55,319 nt of DNA from Propionibacteriaceae bacterium UBA7704 (GCA_002482525.1 DLGC01000011.1:1-55319); one strand, 5' to 3'; shown: positions 16,646 to 25,575, counted from the stretch's first letter. A program made the numbers and translations. The notes: generated by a model not told the origin, from the letters alone.

Positions 16646-17953
16646 GTGAAGGTGCTGGTAATCGGATCTGGTGGACGCGAGCACGCCCTGGCTTGGGCGC
16701 TCGGCAAAGACCCGCAGGTGAGTGAGGTGCACACCGCGCCGGGTAATCCAGGGACCGCGGTGATCGGCAGCAATCATCGGCTGGACATCATGGACGGCGC
16801 GGCCGCTGCGGCTTTGGCGACCCAGTTGGGCGTTGACCTGGTCGTGGTCGGCCCGGAAGCGCCGCTGGTGGCCGGGGTCGCCGACGCGGTGCGGGCGGCT
16901 GGCGTCCCGGTGTTCGGGCCCAGTGCTGCCGCTGCCGAATTGGAGGGCAGCAAGGCCTTCGCCAAGATGATCATGGAAGCCGCCGGGGTACCGACCGCTG
17001 CCGCGCGACTGTGTCTGTCTATGGACGAGGTGGTCGCCGCGCTGGATGAGTTCGGTGCTCCTTATGTTGTGAAGGACGACGGCTTGGCGGCCGGAAAGGG
17101 TGTCATCGTCACCGACAGTCGCGATGCTGCCATCGCTCACGCCGCCAGTTGCTCGAAGGTGGTCATTGAGGAGTACCTCGACGGTCCCGAGGTGAGCCTG
17201 TTCGCCCTCAGCGACGGCGAGCATGTGCTGGCCTTCGAGCCGGCCCAGGATTTCAAGCGAGTCGGTGACGGCGACACGGGTCCCAATACCGGCGGCATGG
17301 GGGCCTACACGCCGCTGCCGTGGGCGCCGGAGGGCCTGACCGAGCAGGTCGTGGCCACCGTCATCCAGCCCACCATCGACGAGATGCGACGCCGGGGCAC
17401 CCCTTTCGTCGGCTTGCTGTACGCCGGGTTGGCTTTGACCAGCAGGGGAGTGCGGGTGGTGGAGTTCAACGCCCGGTTCGGTGATCCGGAGACCCAACCG
17501 CTGCTCACTCGGTTGCAGACTCCACTGGGTGGGGTGCTGTATGCCGCGGCCACCGGAACCCTCGATCAGCAGCCGCCGTTGGCATGGGGCAGTGGTGCCG
17601 CCGTCGGCGTGGTGATCGCCGCGGAGGGCTACCCGGCGTCCCCGCGTCGCGGTGATGTGATCAGCGGGGCCGACCTCGAGGGTGTCTTCCACGCCGGAAC
17701 CGCCCTGAACGACGAAGGGCGCCTGGTCAGTGCCGGTGGCCGCGTCCTGACCGTGGTCGGCACCGGCACGACTTTGGCCGAGGCCCGTGCTGCCGCCTAC
17801 GCCACAGTCGCCCAGGTCGATCTGCCTGGCGGTTTCCACCGCACCGACATCGCCGCCGCCGCATCTTCGCTACATCCCGGTGAAGTTGCTACGTCTGCGC
17901 CTGTAGCAACTTGCAGTACGTGTAGCGAAGAGGACGGGGAGGGGCGGGAATGA
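16646..17953 (+). CDS. purD: Phosphoribosylamine-glycine ligase with palindrome-encoded tail
   Basis: ATP-grasp enzyme joining phosphoribosylamine and glycine (purine step 2). 435 residues. Visible: VIGSGGREHALAWAL at the N-terminus, ATP-grasp blocks VKDDGLAAGKGV and DGPEVSLFAL, NTGGMGAYTPLP, VEFNARFGDPETQ, and the usual end GGFHRTDIA. About 30 residues follow that end. They are encoded by a palindromic element (17865-17930) plus a purine-rich stretch, so the tail appears to be an acquired extension rather than part of the enzyme. GTG start. The stop overlaps purB (ATGA), and the GGGGAGGGGCGGG just before it can serve as the purB ribosome site. Confidence 0.95.
   Translation: MKVLVIGSGGREHALAWALGKDPQVSEVHTAPGNPGTAVIGSNHRLDIMDGAAAAALATQLGVDLVVVGPEAPLVAGVADAVRAAGVPVFGPSAAAAELEGSKAFAKMIMEAAGVPTAAARLCLSMDEVVAALDEFGAPYVVKDDGLAAGKGVIVTDSRDAAIAHAASCSKVVIEEYLDGPEVSLFALSDGEHVLAFEPAQDFKRVGDGDTGPNTGGMGAYTPLPWAPEGLTEQVVATVIQPTIDEMRRRGTPFVGLLYAGLALTSRGVRVVEFNARFGDPETQPLLTRLQTPLGGVLYAAATGTLDQQPPLAWGSGAAVGVVIAAEGYPASPRRGDVISGADLEGVFHAGTALNDEGRLVSAGGRVLTVVGTGTTLAEARAAAYATVAQVDLPGGFHRTDIAAAASSLHPGEVATSAPVATCSTCSEEDGEGRE
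17865..17930. repeat. Palindromic element inside the 3' end of purD
   Basis: Outer arms CTTCGCTAC (17865-17873) and GTAGCGAAG (17922-17930) pair perfectly. Inner arms AAGTTGCTAC (17883-17892) and GTAGCAACTT (17903-17912) also pair perfectly, around a 10-base loop. GCTAC occurs twice on the left, 19 bases apart, and GTAGC twice on the right, 19 apart. This is the same plan as the elements at 9064 and 49105, although the sequences differ. Here it is translated. Confidence 0.8.
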
Positions 17954-19374
17954 TTCCGAATGTGTTGGCGACGCGGTATGCGTCGGCGGCGATGCGTCAG
18001 GTTTGGTCGCCGGAGGCCAAGATCGTCGCTGAGCGACGACTGTGGCTGGCGGTGTTGCGCGCCCAGGCAGACCTCGGGGTCGACTTCGGCGGGGACAACC
18101 CGGACGCGGTGATCGCCGACTACGAGGCCGTGCTCGATCAGGTCGATCTGGCCAGCATCGACGCCCGGGAACGCGTCACCCGCCACGACGTGAAGGCTCG
18201 TATTGAGGAATTCAATGCGTTGGCCGGCCACGAGCACATTCACAAGGGCATGACCAGTCGTGACCTCACCGAGAACATCGAACAGCGCCAGTTGCTGTCC
18301 AGTCTGGAACTGGTTCGCGACCGCATCGTGACCACCGTGGTCAGCATCACCCGGCTGGCGGTGCAATACCGCGACCTGCCGATGACCGGACGCTCACACA
18401 ACGTCGCCGCCCAGACCACGACTCTGGGCAAGCGTTTCGCCTCGGCCGCCGACGAACTGCTCGTCGCCTACGACCGCGTCGACGAACTGATCAAGCGCTA
18501 TCCGGCGCGCGGCATCAAGGGTCCGATGGGAACCGCCCAGGACATGCTCGATCTGTTGGACGGCGACACCGACAAGCTCGCCACTCTGGAGATGCAGGTG
18601 GCCGAGCACCTGGGATTCGCCCGGGTGTTCACCGCCACCGGCCAGGTCTATCCGCGCTCGCTGGACTACGACGTGCTGGCGGCCCTGGTGCAGGCCGGCG
18701 CCGGACCGTCCAGCCTGGCAACCACGATTCGACTGATGGCCGGGCAGGAGTTGGTCACCGAAGGCTTCAAAGAGGGCCAGGTCGGTTCTTCAGCCATGCC
18801 GCACAAGATGAACACCCGCTCCTGCGAACGGGTCAACGGCATGATGGTGCTGCTCCGCGGCTACGCCACCATGGCCGCCGATCTGGCCGGTGCACAGTGG
18901 AACGAAGGCGACGTGTTCTGCTCGGTGGTTCGTCGCGTCGCGCTCCCGGATGCCTGCTATGCGCTGGACGGCATGTTCGAAACCTTCCTGACAGTGTTGG
19001 ACGAGTTCGGGGCTTTCCCGGCGGTCATCGAGGCTGAGTTGCAGCGGTTCCTGCCGTTCCTGACGACCACCAAGGTGCTGATGGCTGCCGTCCGGCATGG
19101 GGTTGGACGTGAGGCCGCGCACGAAGCGATCAAGGAACATGCGGTGGCGGTGGCGCTGGGAATGCGCGCCGGCGGTGCCAACGATCTGCTGGATCGGCTA
19201 GCCGCCGACCCACGCCTGGGGTTGTCGCGCGATCAGCTGGAAGCCGCTTTGGACGACCCGGTGCAGTTGACCGGATCGGCGCGGCATCAGGTGGATGTCA
19301 TCGCTGCCCGAGTGGCTGAGCTGGCTGCGCAGTATCCCGAAGCGGCCGCCTACCATCCGGGGTCTGTCCTGTGA
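17950..19374 (+). CDS. purB: Adenylosuccinate lyase
   Basis: Cleaves SAICAR to AICAR and adenylosuccinate to AMP. 474 residues. Fumarase/aspartase superfamily signature SSAMPHKMNTRSCERV holds the catalytic Ser loop; GMTSRDLTENIEQRQ and GRSHNVAAQTTTLGKR are the other two conserved regions. ATG overlaps the purD stop. The stop in turn overlaps the start of the TSUP permease gene (GTGA), so purD, purB and the permease are translationally linked. Confidence 0.97.
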   Translation: MIPNVLATRYASAAMRQVWSPEAKIVAERRLWLAVLRAQADLGVDFGGDNPDAVIADYEAVLDQVDLASIDARERVTRHDVKARIEEFNALAGHEHIHKGMTSRDLTENIEQRQLLSSLELVRDRIVTTVVSITRLAVQYRDLPMTGRSHNVAAQTTTLGKRFASAADELLVAYDRVDELIKRYPARGIKGPMGTAQDMLDLLDGDTDKLATLEMQVAEHLGFARVFTATGQVYPRSLDYDVLAALVQAGAGPSSLATTIRLMAGQELVTEGFKEGQVGSSAMPHKMNTRSCERVNGMMVLLRGYATMAADLAGAQWNEGDVFCSVVRRVALPDACYALDGMFETFLTVLDEFGAFPAVIEAELQRFLPFLTTTKVLMAAVRHGVGREAAHEAIKEHAVAVALGMRAGGANDLLDRLAADPRLGLSRDQLEAALDDPVQLTGSARHQVDVIAARVAELAAQYPEAAAYHPGSVL

Positions 19375-20159
19375 GGGCTTCACAAGCCCTTGCCCTGATC
19401 GGTATCGGAACGATCTCCGGATTCTTCTCCGGCTTGTTCGGTATCGGCGGCGGTCTGATCATCGTGCCGGCGCTGGTGGTGCTGCTGAAGTTGGACCACA
19501 AGCGCGCGGTGGCGACCTCACTGCTGGCGATTCTGCCGGCGGTGACGGTCTCGATGATCGCCTACGCCGCGCAAGGCAGCATCTACTGGGGTGTGGGGGT
19601 GCTGCTCGCCATCGGGGCGGTAATCGGCGCTCAGCTGGGTGCCTGGCTGCTGCGACGGATCAGCCGTCGGGTAGCGCAGTGGATCTTCGTCGGCTTCGTC
19701 GTGGTGATGGTCATTCAGATGTTGATCGTGATCCCCAACCGTGAGGCTGTCTTCGTCCTGGACTGGCTCAACGGTGCCGGACTGCTGGCTTTGGGTCTGG
19801 TGGCCGGGGCGCTGTCCTCACTGCTGGGAATCGGCGGCGGCGGAGTCGCAGTGCCGATCATGATGGTGTGGTTCGGTCTGGGTGACCTGGCAGCCAAGGG
19901 TGCGGCGCTGGTCATGATGCTCCCCGGGGTGGCGTCGGGGGTGTATTCGAATCTGCGCCGTCACATGGTCAACATCCGTGCCGGTCTGATCATCGGCCTG
20001 GGTGCGGTGATCACCGGCCCGCTGGGAGCCTGGGTGGCGCACCTGATCACCGCCCAATTGGCATCGTGGCTGTTCGCGGCTTTCCTGGCCTTCATCGGCA
20101 TCAGCATGGCCCGCGAAGCGCTGCGTCCAGCGTTGGTAGATCAGCCCGGCCAGCGGTGA
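19371..20159 (+). CDS. TSUP (TauE/SafE) family permease
   Basis: 262 residues, about eight membrane helices in two repeats. Each half carries the family glycine motif: FSGLFGIGGG near the N-terminus and SSLLGIGGGG in the middle. Members export or import sulfite, sulfoacetate and other small organosulfur anions; the substrate here is unknown. The GTG start overlaps the purB stop, an unexpected coupling of a transporter to purine synthesis. The 3' end overlaps the convergent small gene by 19 bases. Confidence 0.87.
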   Translation: MRASQALALIGIGTISGFFSGLFGIGGGLIIVPALVVLLKLDHKRAVATSLLAILPAVTVSMIAYAAQGSIYWGVGVLLAIGAVIGAQLGAWLLRRISRRVAQWIFVGFVVVMVIQMLIVIPNREAVFVLDWLNGAGLLALGLVAGALSSLLGIGGGGVAVPIMMVWFGLGDLAAKGAALVMMLPGVASGVYSNLRRHMVNIRAGLIIGLGAVITGPLGAWVAHLITAQLASWLFAAFLAFIGISMAREALRPALVDQPGQR

Positions 20160-20353
20160 ACGATATCCCCGGGCCGTTCGATTACCGCTGAGCCGGTTGC
20201 CGGACACCACAGCAACCCCCAGACCAGCAGTGCCGCCGCGAACAGCATGCCGGTTCGCCACAGGATGGCGTACCCGCCGGTGCGCGACCCGGAGCCCTTG
20301 GGCTGAAGGAACTCCGAGTCGCGCGCCTTATCCCCCGCACTCATGGTGGTCAC
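20141..20353 (-). CDS. Small single-helix membrane protein coupled to the upstream secreted protein
   Basis: 70 residues with a short polar N-terminus and one membrane helix (AILWRTGMLFAAALLVWGLLW). I accept it because its GTG start overlaps the stop of the secreted-protein gene (GTGA), the same coupling used elsewhere here. An internal ATG at 20344 is the alternative start. It overlaps the end of the TSUP gene on the other strand by 19 bases. No family recognised. Confidence 0.5.
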   Translation of the reverse strand: MTTMSAGDKARDSEFLQPKGSGSRTGGYAILWRTGMLFAAALLVWGLLWCPATGSAVIERPGDIVHRWPG

Positions 20354-21993
20354 TTGCGTGACACCAGGAGCCCGTCGATGACGACCTTCTTGCTGGACTT
20401 GGTCGTGATCGTGATTGTGGCGGTGGTCGACGAGGACAGTGTGGGCAGCGCGATCAGTACCCGGTTCTTCGTGCCGCTGGCGGAGAGCTTGTAGGTTCCG
20501 AGTACCCGGGAGCCGACCTTCACCACCACGGAGCCACCATTGCGAACTTTGGTGACGAGCAGCGCCAGTCGGCGCACCGAGGCGCCGGACGCCCGCAGGC
20601 TCACCTTCGCCTTGGTGGCGGTGCGCAGTGTGTGGGCATAGGCCTTGACTGACGTCGACTTCTTCCAGGTGCCTTTTGCGCTGAGAGTGCGATCGTCAAT
20701 GGGGGTGTTGAGGCAGGTTTCAGCAGTCCAAGCCGACACCAATCCGTTGCTGCCACGAGCGCGGCTCGAGAAGCAGTACGACGACCCTGCCGCCAGGTTC
20801 ATCGTCGCCGACGTGGCCGTGGTGGCCGACTTCCAGGAGACATACGACCCGTAGCCGCCCTTCCACGATGCCTTGCGATAGCGCACGTCGTAGTTGGCCA
20901 ATGCTGAGGTTCCGGCTTTGCCACCCCAGGAGATTCGCTGGCTGGTGTTGGTGACCCACAGTGGCACCGCGCTGATCCGGGCCGACGGTGCGCCAGGGTT
21001 AGCTGGTGTCGTCGTGGGGGTGGATGTCGGCGTGGCTGTGGGGGTCGGCGTCGGCGGTGTCGTGCTGGTTGAGCCGGTCGTCGTGAAGGTCTGGTCAGCG
21101 CCGTAGTAGGTGTTGGCTCCGACGACATAGCGGAATCGCCAGTGGTAGGTCTTCCCGGCCTGCAGCACCGATGTGTTGTCGGCCTTCTTCCAGTCGGTGT
21201 AGGGCTGCCAGTACGGGCCGCCTGCTGGGATCGCCACCGAGTCGCTGAACAATCCATAGCTGGTGGTGGTCCCGATGTCGAAGTAGCCGGTCCCGGATAC
21301 ACCACCGCTGTAGAGGGTCGCCTTGGATACGGCGCCGGTGTTGGTGATGCTGGTGGTGGACGGAGCGGTGTAGCTCACCTGAGGGTTCTTGGCGAAGACG
21401 TAGGCGTTCTGCGTCACCGGGATGGTCGGGTTGGAGTTGCCATCGGCGACGGTCAGGTAACCGCCGAAGATAGAGTTCGTCAGCGGCCGATCTGACACGA
21501 CGGGGATCTGCCATTCCCAGTTCTTGCCCTGTGGCAACGGCCACATGCGGGCGTGCGCGGTATCCGGGGACAGCACCGTGAGGCCGCCATTGGGTCCGGA
21601 ACTCAAGCTGGACGGGCAGTCTCCAGGATCGGCTACGCCGGTGGCGTAGCACTGAATCTTGTGGGAGGCATCGATTGCGGTGGTGGTATTGGCTGGCAGG
21701 ACGAACTCCGGGCTGACGTACTGGCCGCTGCACGCATTGCCCATGCCATAGACCACGATGTGAAGCCAGTACACCTCCCCGGGGGCCGGGCTGCCCGCCG
21801 AAGAGTCCCCGCGGTAGCCGGCATAGGCACCGACGCCGTACTCGTAGTAGGGCGCGCCTTGGATGATGGACACGCAGTTCAGAATCGACGAGTACTTGAC
21901 CGACCCGTCATACCAGGTCGGCGCCGCCTGGGCGGGGGCGGGCGCGATGGCGAGTAGGCCCAAAGCGATGATCGCGATGATGAGCTTGCGCAC
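20350..21993 (-). CDS. Secreted protein with Fn3-like domain and basic C-terminal domain
   Basis: 547 residues from a GTG with an AAGGAG ribosome site a few bases upstream; the longer open frame adds codons before this site. Signal peptide RKLIIAIIALGLLAIAPAPAQA, cleavage before APTW. An N-terminal region of about 280 residues is of unknown fold. A Thr/Pro linker (TPTPTATPTSTPTTTP) follows, then an Fn3-like domain (VTNTSQRISWGG to SSYCFSSRARG). The Lys-rich C-terminal domain of about 110 residues ends VVIDGLLVSRK. No LPXTG or membrane anchor, so it is released or held by charge. Function unknown. Confidence 0.75.
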   Translation of the reverse strand: MRKLIIAIIALGLLAIAPAPAQAAPTWYDGSVKYSSILNCVSIIQGAPYYEYGVGAYAGYRGDSSAGSPAPGEVYWLHIVVYGMGNACSGQYVSPEFVLPANTTTAIDASHKIQCYATGVADPGDCPSSLSSGPNGGLTVLSPDTAHARMWPLPQGKNWEWQIPVVSDRPLTNSIFGGYLTVADGNSNPTIPVTQNAYVFAKNPQVSYTAPSTTSITNTGAVSKATLYSGGVSGTGYFDIGTTTSYGLFSDSVAIPAGGPYWQPYTDWKKADNTSVLQAGKTYHWRFRYVVGANTYYGADQTFTTTGSTSTTPPTPTPTATPTSTPTTTPANPGAPSARISAVPLWVTNTSQRISWGGKAGTSALANYDVRYRKASWKGGYGSYVSWKSATTATSATMNLAAGSSYCFSSRARGSNGLVSAWTAETCLNTPIDDRTLSAKGTWKKSTSVKAYAHTLRTATKAKVSLRASGASVRRLALLVTKVRNGGSVVVKVGSRVLGTYKLSASGTKNRVLIALPTLSSSTTATITITTKSSKKVVIDGLLVSRK

Positions 21994-22108
21994 GATGTTC
22001 TCCTTCTGGAAACCCTGTTCACTCAATGGTGGGAGCAGGGCGATTCCCAGGCGTCCCTGATCAAAGGACTTTTATCCCGCTGCCGCGACCGGACGGTGGG
22101 TGCGGCAG

Positions 22109-22114
22109 TAGGGT
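22109..22114 (+). promoter_or_regulatory. -10 box (TAGGGT) of the histidine kinase gene, leaderless spacing
   Basis: TAGGGT then exactly six bases then the ATG at 22121. The region 21994-22120 also serves as leader for the secreted protein on the other strand; I saw no riboswitch pattern in it. Confidence 0.45.
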
Positions 22115-22120
22115 CAGCCC

Positions 22121-23425
22121 ATGGTCGAAAGGCTTCGCCAACGATTGATCGCGGTTTTGGGACCACCGGGCGAGGACTTCCGGGCGCAGTTGCTCGCCGT
22201 GGCGACCATGGTCGGAGTTCCGGTGAGTTGGCTGTCGGCCCTGATCAATCTGATCCTGGGCGGGCCGATCGAATCGGTGTTGGTCAACCTGCTGGCCGGG
22301 TTCGCCATCTTGGGGTTGTTCGGGTTCGCCCGTCATACCGGGCGCTATCAGCTCACCTATGTGATCGCCGCCATCACCTTGTTCCTGGGCGTCTTCCCCT
22401 GGCTGTTCTTCAGCGGCGGTGGCATTACCGGAGGCATGCCCATCTTCTTCATGTTCGCGATCGCGTTCTCGGCCATTCTGTTGGAGAAGGTAGCGCTATG
22501 GGTCATGGTGCCGGCCGAGGCCGCCGTCTTCGCGGCCTGCCTGTACGTGGCGTACCGCTACCCGCAGACGGTGACTCCGTTCAGCTCGCCCCTGAGCCAG
22601 GTCATCGACATCGCCTTTGCGATGATCGCTACCGGGATTGCGATGGTGGTCTCGGTGCGCATGCTGGTCGGTATCTATGAGCGCAATCGACGGCAACTGC
22701 AGCAGCGCAATACTGAACTGGCACGCACCGATGTGGCCAAGACCGAGTTCTTGGCGATGGTCGCGCACGAACTCAACACGCCGCTGGCAGTGGTTCGGAT
22801 TCATGCCGAGGAGTCGTCGCATCGCCTGGCGGAGCGTCCAGGACCGGCCGATCCGGAGTTGGGTAACTTGGCGGTGATCGAGGCCGAATCGACACGCCTG
22901 GCGCGGCTGGTGAACCAACTGCTCGATCTGGCTCGATTCGAGGATGACAGCATCGCGCTGACACTGCGTCCCGAAGTCTTGGACACCCTGGTTCAGCAGA
23001 CATTGCAGGCCTACGGATCGGTGTGGGCACAGACCGGCAACACCATCGAAGTGCGGCGCAACTCATCGGCGCCGCCGGTGTTGGTTGATCGGGAAAGGGT
23101 CATCCAGATTCTGGTCAACCTGGTGTCGAACGCGGTGCGGCACACCCATGGCGGCACGGTCACCATTGGGGTGAAGGTGCTGGACTCCGCGGCGGAGCTG
23201 TCGGTTTCCGACACCGGCGAGGGCATTCCGTCGGTCTTGCTCGCCCAGCTGGGAGATCAGCCGATGCGTGGCCATCGAGATGGGGTGCGCTCGGCTAAGG
23301 ACGCTGGGCTGGGCGTCGGGCTGGTCATCACCAAGCATCTCGTCACCGCCCACGGCGGCGACTTCCGCATCGAGTCTGCGCTCGGTGAAGGAACCACGGT
23401 GCGCTGCAGCTTCCCGCTGGCTTGA
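22121..23425 (+). CDS. Membrane sensor histidine kinase
   Basis: 434 residues. About six membrane helices fill residues 25-185 with almost no extracytoplasmic domain, so it probably senses something in or near the membrane. A short coiled coil (RNRRQLQQRNTEL) leads into the HisKA domain with phospho-acceptor His216 in MVAHELNTPL. The HATPase domain has N box NLVSNAVRH, G1 DTGEGIP and a later GLGVGLVITKHLV. Its likely partner is the response regulator on the opposite strand; the two stops are only 5 bases apart, an uncommon convergent layout. Confidence 0.92.
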   Translation: MVERLRQRLIAVLGPPGEDFRAQLLAVATMVGVPVSWLSALINLILGGPIESVLVNLLAGFAILGLFGFARHTGRYQLTYVIAAITLFLGVFPWLFFSGGGITGGMPIFFMFAIAFSAILLEKVALWVMVPAEAAVFAACLYVAYRYPQTVTPFSSPLSQVIDIAFAMIATGIAMVVSVRMLVGIYERNRRQLQQRNTELARTDVAKTEFLAMVAHELNTPLAVVRIHAEESSHRLAERPGPADPELGNLAVIEAESTRLARLVNQLLDLARFEDDSIALTLRPEVLDTLVQQTLQAYGSVWAQTGNTIEVRRNSSAPPVLVDRERVIQILVNLVSNAVRHTHGGTVTIGVKVLDSAAELSVSDTGEGIPSVLLAQLGDQPMRGHRDGVRSAKDAGLGVGLVITKHLVTAHGGDFRIESALGEGTTVRCSFPLA

Positions 23426-23430
23426 CGCGG

Positions 23431-24150
23431 CTAAGGCGCGGTGGGCGGATCGAATCTGACCTGACGGAATACGTAACGCCGTCCCGAGGAGTACTCAAGC
23501 TCGAACGCACTGGCAGCATCGAGGGCGAGTTTTCGCCGTAGTGCGGAGACTGTCTGTCGAACAGTGTTGGTCGGCGTGACAGCCTTGACCTGCCAGACCG
23601 CGGTGAGGAGTTCCTCCTGGGTGAACCCCACCCCGATGTTGGCGGCGAGGTAGCCCAAGAGTTGCAGCTCCATTTTGCTCAGCTTGATGTCGCGTCCGTC
23701 GAGAGTTACTCGTCCGGTGAGGAAGTCCACGTGTAGCGGAGGCAGGTCGATGCGGGCCGAGCGCGGTGCTGCGCTACGACGCAATTGAGCGTTGATACGG
23801 GCAATGAGCACCTCGACGGTGAACGGCTTGGTGATGTAGTCGTCACCACCGGATTCCAGTCCGCGCACGATCGCCGGGTCCTGCCCCATGGCGGTGAGAT
23901 AGATGATGGGCGCAGCGGTCACCGGACGCAGCCAGCGACACAGGTCATAACCAGATCCGTCGGGCAGGAGAACATCCAGCAGCACGACATCGGGCTGGTG
24001 TTCCCACACGGCCGCTTTCGCTTGGGCTACCGAGCCGGTCTCGATCGCGACGAAGCCGTGATCGCTGAGCTGCCGCGCGATGGCATGCCGCAGCTCGACC
24101 TCGTCTTCGACGATGAGGACGATCGGCGCTCGTCGGACAGGTTCGGCCAT
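23431..24150 (-). CDS. OmpR/PhoB family response regulator
   Basis: 239 residues. Receiver domain with acidic pair Glu15-Asp16, phospho-acceptor Asp59 in VVLLDVLLPDG, a Thr in YLTAMGQ and Lys108 in ITKPF. A C-terminal winged-helix domain (LDGRDIKLSKMELQLLGYL, recognition helix NTVRQTVSALRRKL, wing SGRRYVFR) binds DNA. Probably phosphorylated by the adjacent convergent kinase. Targets cannot be inferred. Confidence 0.93.
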   Translation of the reverse strand: MAEPVRRAPIVLIVEDEVELRHAIARQLSDHGFVAIETGSVAQAKAAVWEHQPDVVLLDVLLPDGSGYDLCRWLRPVTAAPIIYLTAMGQDPAIVRGLESGGDDYITKPFTVEVLIARINAQLRRSAAPRSARIDLPPLHVDFLTGRVTLDGRDIKLSKMELQLLGYLAANIGVGFTQEELLTAVWQVKAVTPTNTVRQTVSALRRKLALDAASAFELEYSSGRRYVFRQVRFDPPTAP

Positions 24151-24283
24151 GGGGCTCCCAGTAGGACGGCAACGGTGAACTTGTGCGTAAGCGAAGATAG
24201 CGGATCGCCGCAGCTGTGGGCACTGGGTACTTCGCCGCCGCAGCGCGTGATGAGCCGGGGCTCGCCTGCCCCTCGCACATGGC

Positions 24284-24289
24284 TAGGCT
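24284..24289 (+). promoter_or_regulatory. -10 box (TAGGCT) of purC, leaderless spacing
   Basis: TAGGCT, exactly six bases before the purC ATG, with no ribosome site between. Confidence 0.5.
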
Positions 24290-24295
24290 TGCCCC

Positions 24296-25147
24296 ATGGT
24301 TGATCTCCCACTCCTGCACACCGGCAAAGTCCGTCGCCTTTACCGCTGGTCCGATGATCAGATTCTGATGGTGGCCACCGACGCCATTTCGGCCTTCGAC
24401 TTCGTGCTGGACACTCCGATCCCCGACAAAGGTGTTGTGCTCACCCAGTTGTCGCAATGGTGGTTCAACCAGATCGACTTTCCCAATCACGTCGTCTCCG
24501 TTGACGTTCCCGAGGAGTTCGCCGGACGCGGCGTGATCGTGGAGTCCCTCGACATGGTGCCGGTGGAGTGCATTGCACGCGGCTATCTCACCGGTTCGGG
24601 CTGGAAGGAATACCAGACCTCCCGCACGGTGTGCGGCATCCCGCTGCCGGAGGGCCTGGTTGACGGCAGCAAACTACCCGAGCCGATCTTCACCCCCTCG
24701 ACCAAAGCTGAGATCGGCGAGCACGACGAGAATGTCGACTACGCCACCATCGTTGCTTCGCAGGGGGCGGATCTGGCGGCGAAACTGCGGGATGCGACCG
24801 TGCAGATCTACACCGCGGCCGCCGACCTGGCTGCCGAGCGCGGCATCATCCTGGCCGATACCAAGTTCGAGTTCGGGCTGCGCGCCGACGGCACCCTGGT
24901 GCTGGCCGATGAAGTGCTGACCCCGGACTCTTCGCGGTTCTGGGACGCCGAAACCTGGCAGCCCGGCAAGAGTCTGCCCAGTTTCGACAAGCAGTACGTG
25001 CGCGATTGGCTCACTCAGGAATCCGGCTGGGACAAAGCCTCGGACACCCCGCCGCCGGCGCTGCCCCAGACTGTGGTGGCCGCCACCCGCGAGCGTTATC
25101 TGGAGGCGTACCGACGCTTGGTCGGCACCGACCTGGTGCTCGGCTGA
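24296..25147 (+). CDS. purC: SAICAR synthetase
   Basis: Adds aspartate to CAIR in purine synthesis (step 7 counting from PRPP). 283 residues. N-terminal GKVRRLYRWSDDQILMVATD, then ISAFDFVLDTPIPDKG, MVPVECIARGYLTGSGWKEY and LADTKFEFG with ADEVLTPDSSRFW near the end, all classical for PurC. Monocistronic by appearance, with its own leaderless promoter. Convergent with the next gene, 8 bases between stops. Confidence 0.96.
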   Translation: MVDLPLLHTGKVRRLYRWSDDQILMVATDAISAFDFVLDTPIPDKGVVLTQLSQWWFNQIDFPNHVVSVDVPEEFAGRGVIVESLDMVPVECIARGYLTGSGWKEYQTSRTVCGIPLPEGLVDGSKLPEPIFTPSTKAEIGEHDENVDYATIVASQGADLAAKLRDATVQIYTAAADLAAERGIILADTKFEFGLRADGTLVLADEVLTPDSSRFWDAETWQPGKSLPSFDKQYVRDWLTQESGWDKASDTPPPALPQTVVAATRERYLEAYRRLVGTDLVLG

Positions 25148-25155
25148 ACGGCGGC

Positions 25156-25485
25156 TCAGGAACTGCTGCCGGACTTCTTTCCCCGGGCGACGACACCGTT
25201 GACGCCCACGATCCCGATCCAGGTGACGATCAGGCCGGCAAGCCCGGCGGCGTCGGCGGCGATAGCCGATAACGGAATGCCGATCCCCAGCGAGACGATG
25301 GCCAAGGCCAACGTGCTGTTGCTCTTTCGGGCTGGTGCTGCGGGAACGGGAACAATCGCCGGCGGAGCCGGTGGCGTCGGAGTCACGGGTACCGGCAACG
25401 CTGGCTGCGGCGTACTCGTCGGCGGCTGGGACCAGAGCTCTTCGTTGGAAGGCTCCCTGGTGGGAGGTTCGGGGATGGTGCTCAC
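25156..25485 (-). CDS. Small proline-rich membrane protein
   Basis: 109 residues. A Pro/Thr-rich cytoplasmic N-terminus of about 55 residues precedes two hydrophobic helices (LALAIVSLGIGIPLSAI and LAGLIVTWIGIVGVNGVV) and a short basic/serine tail. GTG start with a TAAGCT box seven bases upstream and no ribosome site, again like a leaderless gene. Such two-helix small proteins are common in actinobacteria; no function is known. Confidence 0.6.
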   Translation of the reverse strand: MSTIPEPPTREPSNEELWSQPPTSTPQPALPVPVTPTPPAPPAIVPVPAAPARKSNSTLALAIVSLGIGIPLSAIAADAAGLAGLIVTWIGIVGVNGVVARGKKSGSSS

Positions 25486-25575
25486 AAACGACAGCTTAAC
25501 GGCTGGGCCGATCCTGCCAGGATGCGGTCTTTTGCCCGCGGCGGAATCGGCGGAGTGGGCGAACGCGATGCGGGC

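Noticed and set aside
21994..22120. Possible riboswitch in the leader of the secreted Fn3 protein
   Set aside because: I compared it by eye with c-di-GMP, c-di-AMP, cobalamin and glycine motifs and found no match; only the ribosome site is clear.
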